Source of the DNA: Eretmocerus hayati
Taxonomy: Eukaryota; Arthropoda; Insecta; Hymenoptera; Aphelinidae
NCBI GenBank assembly: GCA_029851415.1
Contig: CM056744.1
Span: 117,708,838 to 117,772,837 of the forward strand
DNA length: 64,000 nt
Direction of reading: 5' to 3'
A model generated the notes under the pieces. That model had not been told where the DNA came from and ran no database searches. It worked only from the letters and a program-made list of their open reading frames with translations. Shown here in pieces: positions 1 through 14,800 of the stretch (the stretch's first letter is position 1; each line of letters begins with the position of its first letter). A program made the translations under genes and the position numbers.

Positions 1-3000
1 CTCTTCGGCCCCGTGCGGGTCACCTGTGGTCCAGAGGATGATGTCGTCGACGTAATTAGTTTGTTGTGATCGGCGTAGAATTTTCTGGTCCATCCGCAGT
101 ATAGCCAGCAGGTTACTGGTGCTGATACAGGGATTCTTGTCGTACCGCCATGAGTACGGTGGGCTCATATATGTTCGAAAGGGCGCCACCAAGCTTGTTT
201 TTTCTGCTCGAGTTGCTTGGAAACTCGCGTTCGTCGGCCCTTCTTGCCTCAGGGTCGTGTGCTCCGAGCTGGTAAGGCTCGCAGGGACACCTTTTTCGGG
301 TGTTCCAGGGCCACATTGATTGGGCGCCATTTGATAAGGGCCGAGTGATAAGGGAGGAGCATGGGTAATTTATGAAAGATCCGGATTGGCCGGGAACCAG
401 CTAGGTTGGACGAGGGTGGGCTAACAGGCGAAGGGTTGGTGGAGAAAGGGTAAAAATCAGTTGATAAACATCGTTGGTTTATGCTCGAGATCGTAGCCGC
501 AGCCTCGTACATTGTTGCGATTATGGACACAGGCGTCCGCATAACCCATACACTTATCACACAAAACACACGTTCGCCGAGAGATAGGCGAATATCGCAC
601 GGGCCGTCGGAGCAAAAGAAAAAAGACAGTACACTATTGGCTTGAAAAAACGCTGCTCCGGGCCATACGCACTGATATACATATCGAAAGTGGCACGCTC
701 GCGTGCGCCGCGAGCGCGCGTCACTTGTTCGTCTCCGTCGCGATACACTCTAGGATGATACGTTACTTTCTGTGTCGAATTCAGGCTCGCTGCCCTCTTA
801 TATAGGCTACGAATCGTAAAAAAATACGTACTATGACAGAGTAATTGATTGTTGAATTTTCAAATAGTGAATTGAAATATCACGTCGCCATGTCGCTATA
901 CGTCATAAAAGCGTGTGAGAACAGATGAAGACGGATTCTAGCTTTTCAAGTTATAGAAAGAAATGCATCACTGAATGCACGGGGTATGTTGTAAATCATA
1001 ATCGTTTTATGACGTACCGCGTTATGGTAAGAGCAGATTATTTTTCACATTTTGAAAATTGGGTTACAAGATTTACGATCTATTACGAATCCGCAAACGC
1101 GATTTTCAATCGTAACATTGAAATATCTGGTCTCGTTTTCTTTCTTCGTGAATCTAAGTACAATAAGCTAGCATATTACTTGCGTCGTAAAGGTACGGTC
1201 CCACAAAAGGATTATACGGGCGGATTCGCGGAAGGACAAAAGTCCGTCGTCGCATGAGTCACGTAGACCAAGTGGCCTGCATGGAGTGCGTGATGCATAC
1301 TTCATTATGTTACATGATACTCTATGCTCCTATTTCAACTTATTCAAATAGCATACTCGAATGAAATTGAGTCTAAGCGAGGCGATCGATGATGATTAGT
1401 TAAAGATTTTATATAATAATTTTTTCTGATTAGAGGAAAAAATCAGTAGTTTTTGAATCAAAAATTGTATAAATGCTGTGGTATGTGCCACACTATGTTG
1501 ATAGTTTGAATTTCGCGCCACGTGCTTGCACGGGTAGATGCAATTTCCGCGCTTCCTTTAATTTTAAATGAATTAAGGTCTACGCATTAGTTATCCTGAC
1601 GGTTTTATGATAAATTCCCAAATTATCCTGCGAGTTGGATGAGATTTCCACATTTCCTTTGATTTTGCTCAAATTACGGGGACACGTTTGACATCCTAAT
1701 GTTTTATCATTACTTTTATTCTTCAGCAATTTTCAAGTTTTCCCGCGAGTAAACTCAAATCAGGTACAACATGGCAATCTATAAAATTTTACTCTCAATC
1801 GGCCATACTCTTTTTATGCTAATGAAGCTGTGCAACAAATTCGGGAAGTTATTCCATTGGTAACTTTTTATCAATAAATTGGGATTAATTTGGGATCAAT
1901 CCATAAATATCACATGGGTCCATCGACTCGTTCAATGTGCGATTCTTATTCAGCATATCTTACTTAATAAGTTATCGAGACGATGATAATGAGCAGGAAA
2001 AAGTCTAGAATATATTTATAACGCGTTATAAAATAGCCGTTTGAAACTACATTGCGTGAAAGCTACCGTGCAAAAATCAAATGAGGTTCAAAAGAGAGAT
2101 TCGATTCAACCTATTACGGATCAGAAGTTTCAATTGATTGTATCAACGATTGAGGAAACTCAAATTCTCAACGATCGATTCCCATTGATAAGCCGTGTTT
2201 TTGGACCAAAATAAAATATCTACTTTTTGATAATGATCAGAATTCACGAAATTAATTTATGATTAAGGAAAATTCAAGTTCAACCTCGTATACAAATATA
2301 TTGTAATCCTCATAATTTACAGCTCACAAGTTCAAGTTCGAAAATCGACAATGAATTATCATTCAAGATATTCTGTTTTTCAGTTCTTGAGATTTTGATC
2401 GTACGAACTGCGCGCGGAGTAATGACGGAATTCGATTGAGTATTTTTTATGAGAGAAAGTGGATTCAAGATAAAATTTTCGGCAGACGAAATTTGAGACA
2501 TCTATCTTTAGATCAAAGTATCAAGAATTTTATATTTCACAATTCTGCCGAGACTGGTGTCCCATCTCAACTAAGTTGCACTCGGTCACATCCTTCTATA
2601 TTCCAGAATAATTTTTAAATCCCAAATCTTAATCAATCAACCATCCATACGATTATAATCAATGAAACTTCAAAAATCAATTTTTCGATCATTATGCCGA
2701 TCATTATTCGATCATTATTTACAAAACAAGCACATCATGTCTAATAAAAGAAATACATTAAAAAAGAAGTTTCAAGGAAGATTAATGATGAGTAAAAGAG
2801 TTGAACGAGGAAAAAAAAGAGAGGGAAGAGATCATCGGGTCGGAGAAGGCGAAAGCACGCGAAAACGAGACCGATAAGCGTTGCACAGCAGGGCAGCAGA
2901 GCAGAGAGCGCGAGATGAGAAGAGGAAAAAAGACGAGAGACTCGTTTGGAAGAGAACTTTCTCCGTAACGAGTACCGTTTCGCGTTCGGCTCGCAGAGAT

Positions 3001-6000
3001 CGGCATATCGGACCGATCTTCGAGTATATATGCTTATACACACACATATCAAACAAGAAGACAACATAGCGCATCTTTTTCGTAAGAAACAGGAGCTACA
3101 TCAGCAACAGCCGGCATATATGCTGCTGTGCACCGCGTGCCGATAATCGATTTGCCGGCTTTTCCAAGCTCACTCGTGTGCAATTCCTTTCAAAAGTGAA
3201 TAGATAGCTCAAAAGTAGGGTAAATGTGTCTTACAATGTATTATGAGCGCATGAGCTTTGCTTATTCCATGTTCTCACTTCTGCAATTTTGTAAGTAAAA
3301 GCCTGCAGGAATGATTCAAAAGTGTGCACAGTCTTGCTGAGGAATGTTGGTGAGCTTTGAGACCATGTGCGAATTATTACCATGGATGTGAAAACCTACT
3401 TGCACAATCTGTTTCGAAATTTTTTGATGTTGATGACACTCGGAATTAGTGGAAAACTGATGTCTTACTTCAAGTTTGAGGACTCTATCGTTAATGAACT
3501 TGATTGAGACAAAAAGGCGTATTTCCTGAGTTAAATTTGAGAACTCTAAACTGCCAACTACTATTACAGATTCTTATACATCGAATGAAATCAAAACTGT
3601 GATTGAAAGAAGTTGATCAAGAATCTATACATCAGAACAGGAAATGTAGGAACATAAATCACCTGCTTCATTACCCTTTTTTGATTTCCGTAGCTACCGT
3701 ATCGAAGGTGAAAATAGCAACACTCGAGCTGTAAAATCGTCATTAAAACTTATATTGAGGCCGAGACAGTTCTTGATATCCTCCAAAACATGGCAGATCG
3801 ACGAAAATGAAAGAAAATTCGGAGAATACCATATAGAACTCCACTCTAAAGTCCCCTTGGAAGTTCCTCTGGGACTATAGTAGCACAAATTTCGGGGATC
3901 TTCATTACAGTTGATAACAAAAATAACAAGAGAATAAAAATATCACATGACGTTTGAACAATTTCACGTGAACTCTAGAATCAAGGGTCTAAACGATGGC
4001 TTCGAAAACCTCCAATAATTTTCCCCGTCAATCTTCAAAAAACATCAGAGGCTATTTGGTCAATTGAATAATAATACCTATTGCAGGTGTCTTACTGATG
4101 AGAAATTTGCTAAGATTTCTTCAAATAAGTCCAAACTCGGCATATATGTTGATAGTGCTTTGATAGTTCACTTGTTTCAGCCTTGATAATGAACTTCCAT
4201 GAAATATCAAAACTCGTAGAATGAAACATTCGCGCCTGAAGATTTTGGAATTTTCCCTTTATCCAATAACCAACTTGATAAGGTCCTAAATTTTGAGCCC
4301 AAATGAATAATGAGAACAAAAGATAGAGCTCAATATTCGAGTCCCCAATGAACAAGAGTCTGGTCAAATGTGGTCCCAATCTTTAAAAACGTGACCCACT
4401 TCTGCGACCCAAAATAAGCCGATAAGCGCGTCATTTTGGAGAAATCACGATAGATATCACACCGAAAACGATTCCAAAATTCCGCATCTGATTCGACGCC
4501 GATGAGGAAAAAGAGAAAACCGGCGTGACTGCGATGCGACCATGTATATCGATTCCCGCTGCGTCTGTCTGCCCCGAGCCCGAACCTTACTACTTGCCAC
4601 AAACTCGCTCGCACTCAGCACCGCTGCAACATTCAATATACTTATAGCCGCGAGTCATATTAGACTACCATCGTCACTCCGCACCTTCCAAAATTCACAT
4701 CATTTGCAAAGGCCACGCCTAAAAATTCAAGCCTGATCAGAGGCAGCCATTATTACCTAACTTTATCGTCTCCCAGGCGATCATCGGCCTCATCATAATC
4801 ATCATCATCATCTTTCAACGAAAAAAAAAGAAGAAAGAAACTGCCGATCCCTCGTGAAAAAATTTCAATCACGTCATCGGTCCATGCAAAATCACTCACA
4901 AACTCGAAAAGAAGTAAAAGTCCATATGACGCAATAAGTATATAGTGGCCTGGCCCGAGGAGATGCGATTTGGCACTGCTGCCGGAGGGTGCCATAACCT
5001 ATTGAGCATTATATATTAGACAGGCTGTACCCGATGACGCTAGCGAATTACAATTCGATGAGATTGACAAAAGACACCTTCGTATAATACAATGCTTGCC
5101 ACCTGCATATAATGAATCGCGTAATGTGATTACGAAGTCAGACGTAATAGGTGACGCGAGCAATAGTTAGGGCACATTAGGCCGTGCCAATGCAAGTATG
5201 GACCATCAATTTTGACGCGCCAAAACACCATTGTATATGCGCATGCGTTGAATAAAGCGCTTGCGCATACCCGGAAATCGCGCGGGAACATTGTTGCCCA
5301 TAGTCACGATTGCGCGAGGGAGGTTAGATTTGCAGCTTGGATTTGCTTGAGAATGACGAAGATGGACCATGGTTCCATTAGTTGAATGGAGAAACACGAA
5401 TAATACAACCTGAGGGAGGAGAAATCGAAAAATGGCACCTGTGCGAGGAGTAAGAACGAAACACGTATTGCGGAGATGCGGAGAAAGTAAACGGGTGGAG
5501 TGACGGAGTGTTGAAACGAATGACTATTAATCTAGTCAAGCCGGTATGCAATTTATGCATACATGTGTGCTCCTGTGTTCTAAGCGGAGAAGCACTGATG
5601 ATGTGGATTTGGATCATCTCTTCCTTGCACGGTAGTTTGATGTGCGAGCGCATGATCGTAGCTTTTGAAAATGCTACACTTTTAGCTTTCCAATCATGTA
5701 TGTACACGTTTGAGTATCTATTATTATCTTGTCGTGTTTAGTTAAGAGTTCTGATCACAGTTTCTAACGTGCTGTTCTTTCCGATGAGTTCATTATTATG
5801 ATGGATCAGAGCTAATGATTATGTAGTTTCTCAGCGAAACAAAATTACTGAGTTTACATGGATACAGATGTGTCATGGTTGATTTAGATGGAGTCGCAGT
5901 CGAACTTCGTATAGCTACTCCCTAGACTTTTTTGCTCGTCTCATCAGTTCTCAGTGTTGTGCACCAGTAGATGATCTTCTATATTCATTATTGTCTTACT

Positions 6001-6180
6001 ACCACAATTTTTCACTCCTAATTCGATTAAGAAATACACTAAATATTTCAGTCTTAAGATTGAAGTATGCATGGAACTCTCAGCTCACAAAATCGTCCAT
6101 TTTTTACGTAGTGATATTTTTTTTATTTTTTATCAACGCATTTTCATATTCTGCGTGACGTACATTTTGAGACAGATTCT
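1..6180. other. No gene supported; AT-rich intergenic or upstream DNA
   Basis: I see no convincing coding region on either strand. Open frames here are short, lack recognisable motifs and have no matching splice structure. The first ~750 bases are richer in GC than the rest. Positions 2662-3060 are purine-rich on the + strand (AGAGGAAAA-type runs), and 4791-4812 is an ATC-rich simple repeat. The 110-codon frame at 925-1257 (+) resembles no family I know and is probably chance. 5' untranslated exons of the elongase at 11.9 kb could lie anywhere here but cannot be placed without transcripts. Confidence 0.5.
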
Positions 6181-6302
6181 GAACCACCGAAGTCACCGTA
6201 AGGCACTTATGAAAAATTCACGTTGGTTCCGGACGAGATTCGAATCCCACCCAGCCTTCTGCGCTGAAAGCAGAAACTATCGTTCGACTTAATAGAACAG
6301 TG

Positions 6303-6725
6303 TTGACTCAATGGTATCGTGCCAGCTTCGGAATCAACGCTGCTAGAGGGGTCGTGGGTTCGATTCCCGGCGGAATCGATCAGAAATTTATTCTGAGGTT
6401 TCTTCGATGGGAGAACTACCCATTACACCTTGCCTGCTTTGGAATGGCGTTTTCCCTCGGGATTATCGTTCAGAGAAATCCTGGATTTACCCCATTCCAC
6501 AAGGTTTGACTAGCGAGCCGTGGGCGGATGCGGAGTAGCGGGAGGGTGGGTAACGTAGAGTAGGGAGTTTCTGAGCTGAGCCGGCGTGCCAATCCCAGTA
6601 CACGGAGGAGGTATGGGGAATGACACCTTACTGACATTGGAGAGAGGCATCCCATGGCTGCTAACCATGGCGTGGGTCAAACGGGGAAGCTGGGATTCAT
6701 AACTAGAGGAAAAATTCGGGAACAA
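6303..6725 (+). repeat. tRNA-derived SINE-like element
   Basis: Positions 6303-6315 read TTGACTCAATGGT, close to a tRNA box A, and 6357-6367 read GGTTCGATTCC, a perfect box B. The ~45-base spacing is normal for an RNA polymerase III internal promoter. The sequence between and after them does not fold convincingly into a full cloverleaf, so a functional tRNA is unlikely. The following ~350 bases are GC-richer than the surroundings, as expected of a SINE body. A second box-B-like string lies just upstream near 6240 (GATTCGAATCC). The 3' boundary is a guess. Confidence 0.45.
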
Positions 6726-9700
6726 CCCTTCACACCAAGGTGGTAAAGGGTCCCCCCGTGCTAGGCCCAGGCGGCTGCAAGGGGATCTCGAAAGAAAAAA
6801 TAACTACCGTTAAAACTACGTTTCTGATCAATGTGCCAACCGAGTGGTTACAAATGATTAGCCGACATAAATGAAGTTTATGATCATAGTCTAGACAATG
6901 TACATCAATAGGCGAAGACCACAATTTTTTGTCAGAAAATTTATGGATTCAACAATCAGAAAACAACGTGGCAAAATTAAACTCATATAGTCAAATGAAT
7001 GTCTTGGGTCAATTAAACATGAATACCAGCGTAGAATATCACACAGAAAAATTCCACTGTACCCTCGACTAAATCTTAGAAAAGAAGCTAGTCCCTCCAG
7101 TATTACCAACCTCTCATAGTGAAAACGTATTCAGATATCCGGGCTAAGCCAGCAATTGCAAAATTTATGACTTTAAAACCGTGGAAAGTGCGTCCTTCGT
7201 CTTCTCTACAGATGACTAATCTGAACAGTTAGAAAAAATTTCACAAAAATCCATCCAAATGTAGTATAACACCTCTTATATAGAAGCGAATTGCGCGTCG
7301 AGTCACAATGATGACAGAGGCAGTAATTGAGTAGGCTCACACGGCGCTAATTTCTCGCCCGGCATCTCGAAGCGGAACACGTAACGAATGAGCTAGAGAA
7401 AAAAAGTGTTTCATCCATGCTCACGTCACCATAAAGATGCGCCGACACTTTCGACCACAGGTGTTAACGACAATCAAACTGCACTTCTGAAACGGCATAG
7501 TTCACACTCTATCATTTCTATGAGCCATTTTCTACACTGTCGAGATCTACTTTCAAGTTCTTCGAAACAATTGGGGGTCATAAAACATTCACAACTGTTG
7601 ATAGGGTGATATTCAGATTGAGAGCAAAGTAATTTTTGACATTTCTTTGGACTTTCAAAAAACACTCAAATCGTATAAAACAAAAGCCAACAATTAAAGC
7701 CAAATTTGCAAAAATAAATCATCAAGACTCGATGATGAAATTAATCGATGTCCAATATTTTCGCAACAAATTCGAGTAGACTTCTCTCGATAACATCTCA
7801 AGAAAGTTGACCCTGAGTATAATCGAAGCTTCGCTTATACATCATAATCCTGTAAAACCGCTTCGGTCAGCCTCTCTCGACCCAATTCTTTCGGATGCCG
7901 ATATAGTAGTTTCGTAAACAAACGCAAACGCAATTGGCTGGCGCGCATTAACCACTATATGTACTCACACCAGTGCAACAAGTATGGTATACTTACTTTC
8001 GATTTTATATATATATATAAAACCGCCTTGCAGAGCAAGCTCTTGAGAGTCTCTTTTTACTAGCCGATTGGGAAATTATTAGTAAGTTAAAATGCGCGCC
8101 TCGACACAAACACAAACGCATATGTACAAGAATTTTGCTATAAAGGCGCAAATGACTGGTCACATGCAGTCCGATATAAAATGACCAATGCGTAAGTTTG
8201 TGTGCGTGCACTTGCTAAAGTTGCACTTGCAACTCGTTCTCACGCTCGCCATACGAATTGCCCAATGGCTCAAAATGCTTGTGTGCGTGAGCTGTGACGA
8301 CTAACTACTATTGATATAGACGGCGGAAACATCTTTCGTTGGTTTATTTATTTTGCTCATTGAGCAAAAATTGACCAATCAAACTTTTATATCTCTGATT
8401 ATTCTGAATATTGAGGAACGAATACGGAATGGGATGTCATGTTTGTCCTCTTTTATGAACTATCGGATCATCGTAGTTGTGTGTCAAGAATTTTCATGAC
8501 TAGATCTGCTTCAATTACCTCACATTACAATTCTCAATAATCGCGCACTCTAGACCAACTGTCTAATCAAAATTGTAAGCTTTCAGCTGGAGGCTGATCC
8601 GAGATCGGGAGAAAATTTTCAGTAGGAAGTTTGCTGAGTTCATTTCAAAGACTAATTTGACAGAGAGAAAAATTTCGAACGGACGCAAATCAGTGATTTC
8701 AATGAGGAAAACCATTCGGCAAAAATTTACGGATGTGCATGAGATATTCTGCTTTCTCTGTTGTGATTGATCATCTTTGGGAGGACAAGGGGGAAGATGA
8801 TGTACCCAAAAATTATGAAATGACCTTGAACAGGCAAATTTCTAATCAAAGTTTTCCTGTGAGTTTTTCATCCCTATTTTCCATGAAAACTACGAGGGTT
8901 GATTCCGTCGATCAAAGTTTAATTGAATCCCAATAATGAACAGAATATTTCCTGATCTTAGAATTGATGGGCAGTCTTGACAATTGTATTCAAATTTTTA
9001 CGAATTTCCGAAATTAGCTTCGTCTTGTGAGATTTGATAACAGAAATCACGGGCAAAGATCCATGTGGATATGGATAACATTCTAAAAACAGCTATTGTG
9101 TATAAGACTTTAGTCCCCAGTTTTGATTAAATTTGATTTCTATTTAATTTTAAACCCATCCCGAAAAATTTTCCTGAATGATTATCAGGTTTTGGCATGG
9201 ATTTCCGTTTGAACCTTGTGGATCAGTCCCTAATTGGAATTTCCACACCCTTTCATAGGGATTTCTGAATATATCTAGAATTTTTCAAATACTCCACGAT
9301 TCACAAGTGCGAAGATTGGTTTTTCGTGCCCAATGATTGACAAATATAGCTGATTTTTCTCGATCTTGAAACATTAAGAGAGCATTCGCGATTCAGTCCT
9401 ACAAGATCGAGAAGAAAAGTGTGCTTGTTTATCTCGTAATACATAACCTATGCAGGCCGATGCCAGACTTTGATTATTCAACAGAACTTCCAGCGCCTCT
9501 GAAAAACTTTTTCATAAAATTTAAAATTCTCCCGTAAAATGGTTCTTAGACTCTAAGGAAGGAACCATATATATACAACTATATAGTGCATTACCACCTC
9601 AGGTATCAGCATTGTAAAGCGGCGCAAGTGTAAATTGCTTCCAAGATTATTTTGAGTAAAGGAGCGACAGGTCGACAAGCTTGGCTAGAAAAATAATTAA

Positions 9701-11881
9701 CACATACTTTAAAAGTACCGTCACCGGCCCCTCGCATCTCGTAATGCAAAGAGACCCATGCATGCACAAGATTAGAAAACGAGTCTTGTCTTGACCTTGA
9801 AACTGGCTGAGCAAATTATTTTTGTTGCCGGAGTGACTCCCATAACTCGCAAAGTTTGTGCACGAGAGGGCTAGTAGTAGAAGTCAGTGAATCGCGAGAC
9901 GTTACGTAAAGCTTCCTCGGCCAGTTCATGGTCTCGGTGCAACTCGATTACGATTGAACTCCCTTTCTAATTCATGATCAGATGTCAATTTTTCTGAATT
10001 CCCCAAGTTCCAGTTTCGTTCGTGTGAAAATTTTCATGATTTGTATTATTATGAGTATGGAGTCTTGAGTTGATTCTGAGTTGATCCATGAATTGTATAT
10101 TTACATATGATATAGTGTCTCAATGTGAGGGAAGAAAATGAGTTTTCATTTTCTCCATTGTCGACCTTGATTGAGTCATCAATTTTATGTCCACGCGAGA
10201 AAATGAAAATCTGAGCAATGAATATTTACACTCTGGAACTGATTTCTCAGAAACTCAATCGCGGAAATGGCACATCTCACTGAATTTAAGTTGTTTCCGG
10301 AAAAATTGCCTTACGTTGGTATTTTTGGAGCCAGTGGCACTTGAAAAGTAGGTTTCGCTTCATTAGTTGAAAGCCCAAGAGTGAAGATGAGAATGAGTTA
10401 TCTCATTCTTCATATGCACTTCGTAGGAGTATCTAATTCAAATTATGAGATAATTATTTCATAGTGATTATGTTTCAGATGTAATGGAATGAGTTGAATT
10501 AAGGGAAAAAATGATGACGAGTCAAGAGCAGTAAACTTTTTCATGCTTTTTTTGGGTACAAACAATTCATTTCTACGATGGTGTTATCTCATTCTGATAA
10601 GAAAAGATTTTTTGATAGGATTTTAGATTTGGAATTTTGAGAATTATCACAAATATGAGGACTACTATTGGCCGTCTTCCCAGGTCGGAAATGCAGGAAG
10701 ATTCTTTTCTATTCTCAGTCATATTTATTAGCAGTGGATGGAGCTTCCGTCACTCAAAAATTATGTAGTGACCACGTTAAAGTTTTAGGTAGAAGATCAA
10801 AACAATGTTAGATTATTTAATAAGCTTGGCATCACATCTGCAAAACACTTCAACGGACTTTTCCATTAATTCTCGATGGATACTACTGATTTTGCAAGCC
10901 TTTTCATGCTGAGACCAAGAAGAAAATTGAAATACTGACCATGAGTTCAAATGAATATTACTTGATAGACAGACGAGTAATTTTTGAGCATTCGTTAAAT
11001 TAGGTCACATCCGTTGTCATTGAAACTTTTAGCGCAAAATTACTTTCAAGTCGGTGAGGTGTGCCCATAATGATAGGATTATTACTCTCTCACAAGTGAG
11101 ATGTTGAGGCAAAAACTATCGACTGCCGACTAACGAAATCTAATGCAACAGGATTTTATAATTACGCAAGTGATATCGTTAGCTGTTGGTAACTGTAATT
11201 GGTTTGAATGGAGAATATCCGGAGTCGTTGATGAAGGTGAGCGACTGGGAAAAGTATATCAGCGCCGGTCAGTGAACGATGTCTGCCTTTCCCGGTCAAT
11301 TAGAGTTCGAAAAAAAATATTATAGGGATGATTCTTCCCCAGTAAGTCTCCAAAGATTATTCCTAGGCTGACGTCACTAATAGTCTGATGAACTTTGTTG
11401 GTTCTCCTGACGAACCTTTTGAAGAAAAACGCGATTTTCAATATGAAGTGGTCAAATTTTGACTTGTGGTCATGAATAAAAGAAATTTGAAAGAAATAAT
11501 TTTGTTGTACAAACGTGGCATTTCTACTAGCAAATAATGGGTAAATTTTTCTCAGACTGAAAATTTGACTGGCGGAGGCACCCGTGACTCTAGGATGAAT
11601 GACTAGGATGAGAAAATTCTAATCTTTTTCTGTAATTTTCGAAGTATGATAGTCGTGGAGTCGAATGAGAAAAATTTTATGAATTCAAAGCTTTGACCAC
11701 TTTGGCGGATTGAGATTGCACTCAAAATTGTAAATCAGGAAACTTTGTCCTACGGAATTTATTCCTTTATGAAATAGTGCGACCTTGAAAAATACATCAA
11801 CGCTATTTTTACGTCTGCAAAGTTGAAAAAATCATCAATCAACAGAAATCTCATAAAAAATTTTCCATGATTTCATTTCAG
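6726..11881. other. No gene supported; upstream region of the elongase
   Basis: This AT-rich stretch has no recognisable coding sequence. It includes a short TA repeat (about 8007-8021) and a small hairpin at 10389-10410 (AGAATGAG / CTCATTCT). The last two bases (AG, 11880-11881) are a splice acceptor, so at least the 3' part is probably an intron between an unseen 5' untranslated exon and the first coding exon of the elongase. Confidence 0.5.
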
Positions 11882-11897
11882 GATCTGGTGTGGAACA

Positions 11898-14800
11898 ATG
11901 GCGTCGGCGGCGGCAGAATTGGTGGCTGAGCGAGAACCGGAGCCAATGGGTGCAGTCCCGGAACACCTGGTCGTCGAAGCGAATCGAAGCTTTGCCGGTG
12001 CCGAGGGTTTGGTCCGCATGGCCCTGGATCAGTATACAGAAATCCTGACACAAGTTTCGGATCCCCGGGTCAGCGACTGGCCACTCATGGATTCGCCGAT
12101 TCCTACATTTATCATCGTCGTCATGTACCTATACAGTGTCACACTTCTAGGGCCAAGACTCATGACAAATCGTAAACCCTTCCAGCTCAGAAATGTCCTT
12201 GTAGCTTACAATGCTTTTCAGGTTATATTCTCCGTTGGCATGCTCTACGAGGTACGTGCGAATCATACTCTCAGTTCTGGTTGTAAAAACTGTTTTTGGA
12301 AAAAAAGTTCCCCGTGATTTGAAAAATGAAAAATTGCAGCTGACAGTGTCTGACAGATGTCAAACAATTTTTTATAAATATTTTGACGGAAATTCCTCAC
12401 ATAATGGGTTTGATTCTCTTGTGCACTTGCCTCTCAAGGGCAGAAGCACAACGAGGTTCGTAATTTTATATTCTGATAATTTAGCAAAAAAACAGTGGAG
12501 TTATAATATTACAAAATCGAGATACTTTCCTCACAGTCAATAGATCGGAAAATTTTTCTTTGTGAGTTACAATAAAATTGATCTGTCTTGGCACTTGAAG
12601 ATTTGAGTAGTGATTTCATAAGTATTCGAAATAAGAGAAATACTCTATCAAAAAGATTATTTCACCCAAATTTGTACGGCGCGCGGCATTGACAAGGCAT
12701 CTGAAAGTATTCTTACAATCCATTTTTTTAATCGCTTCTGGCGAGTTTCTCGAAAAAGTAAAAGTAGTTCCCGAATTCTATTCTTTGTCTGTGAATAGTG
12801 TTTCAAATTATCATAAGCCTGAGAGCTACAGAGTCTTTCCAAAACCCATCAACATCCCTGCCAACCAGAAAACTAGCAATACCAATTATTTTTTCGCAAA
12901 CTCCGTCTTTATGGACTCGCGTCACCTGTTGCAGCGTATAGCATCATGAATATTATCCAAGATAATTCGATGACCAACAAATACATAGAGTCAATTCGTT
13001 GCGAAAGGTCGTAGAGCCCATAAGAGCGCGACTTTTTCCGCGGAGCTATTTCAATCGGAAGAGATCGGCAAGATAAGAGTCCGATCAAAACTTGCCGCTG
13101 AAGCAAACCAGACCAAACCACCGTGCGTAAGATTACTGCATACCTATTTCTATATCTATATATCGTAAAGTGCGAAAGTAGGCCATTCTGCCACATCGTA
13201 CACGTGGTTCTGTTGATGGCCAATATAAGAGCCAAGACGATGAGGATCCAATCGCGAGACTGTATAAAGAATACTTATACATCGAGAGCGCGCGAGAGAA
13301 ATCCTTAAATAAAAATGAAAGTGAACGACGACGCTCTTCGATGATGATGATGATGATCCGGGCCCCGCCACCGTCACCGCATCCATTCTCGGCCTCTTCT
13401 CCAAGTGTACCTATATCAAGATAAATCGGGTATTTTGGCCAAGTTGAGAGTGGAACCGAGATACAAACTTGGATGCTGGTTGACCGTTCATTCATTACGT
13501 GCGGTAAAGGAATTCCGTTTTCACTGACGACAACGCTGAGAAAGAGAGAGAGACTTGCCCCCAGCGATGTTTGCCCAATACGCACTAATGCCCAATTCGA
13601 GTTTTGACGATTTTTTCAGAAAGAGAAGTGCAGATATGCGGTTTTTTCGTAATGCCGGAATAAACTGACCTGGTCGTACCATAATTTAACATGCTAGTGT
13701 TTTGGCAAAATTAAAGAGCAATTTGAAAGATCTTTAGATTCTTGAAAATAAATACACTGGAAGAAATTCTATCTCAATCAGTCAGCCAGCAAGCTAATTG
13801 ATTTTTAAGAGGTCCGGGTAGAGGTAATTCGAAAATATGAAATAATTTTCCGTTGTTATCGGTAAAGTAATCAGAAAATCGAGAACATCGGAAGCGCGGA
13901 TATGCGAAGCTGAGCTCACACTCTCTGACTTTCTCAACGCATGCTCAGTTGATTTTCCTAATACCAGAGTCATTCTTAGACACTCAATGACAATAGTAAA
14001 AAGTAGTCTAGAAAAATATACCAAGGATGTGTACCTTTTGCACATACATGGTCATAACTGGTCGACGGAAGTTCGGGCTCGTTATCAGTCAATTCCATAC
14101 AGCCATTCTCAACCGAAATTATCAACATCAACTATGAGTCAACCAAACGATTGATTGACTGATTAAAATGTATCTACGGAAGGAGACTCTGTTGCCTCAA
14201 AAGATGATCACGATATATGTAGACCTTTGAACCTTGCAGAAATGAATAATAATGTTTTGTCAGATATATTGAGTCCTGATATGGATACTTCAAGAAAATA
14301 CAAAATAAGTTGACATAACTTTACAATCACCACCAAGCCTGGTAAGGACTTGATTAGTTGATTCACTCAAAACAGACGTATAAGATCGAATTTAGCCTTG
14401 CCAAAGCTAACGAAATTTTCCGCGATATCATATCACGGCATCTGATATGCGCTTTATAGTACGAGTATAAAAACAGGATTGCGATTTCCTGAGTACCGCG
14501 CTAACAATAAATTGAGCAAGTTATCATAAGTTTCGTCAATGATTTCGTATTCGATTCCAAGTGGTGAGTGAACCACGTTAGGAAAGAAAGGGGCCCAGTC
14601 AGCGAGTTAACGAAAGAGCTACTCAAAAAACACGGGCCTTTTCTGTACGCTACCAAATAGTAAAGCGCAAGTGCGTCAGAAATCACCATCATTACCTGTT
14701 CGTCGTTCATCTAATTACCCAATGACTCCTAGGCTGATTTGTATGTTTTTTTTCTCTGGCCGATGTTCATAGATGAGATTTGCACGAGCACATCATAATT

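Noticed and set aside
1..60. Minus-strand reading with a YVDDIILW string at the window edge, like a reverse transcriptase catalytic box
   Set aside because: The residues before it do not resemble any reverse transcriptase, the frame breaks upstream, and only ~20 codons remain before the edge.
925..1257. 110-codon open frame
   Set aside because: No motif, no splice context and no codon pattern that sets it apart from chance frames.
11898..12317. 139-aa protein reading straight through the first elongase exon
   Set aside because: The last 21 codons lie past a GTACGT donor; joining to 20546 restores the family sequence.
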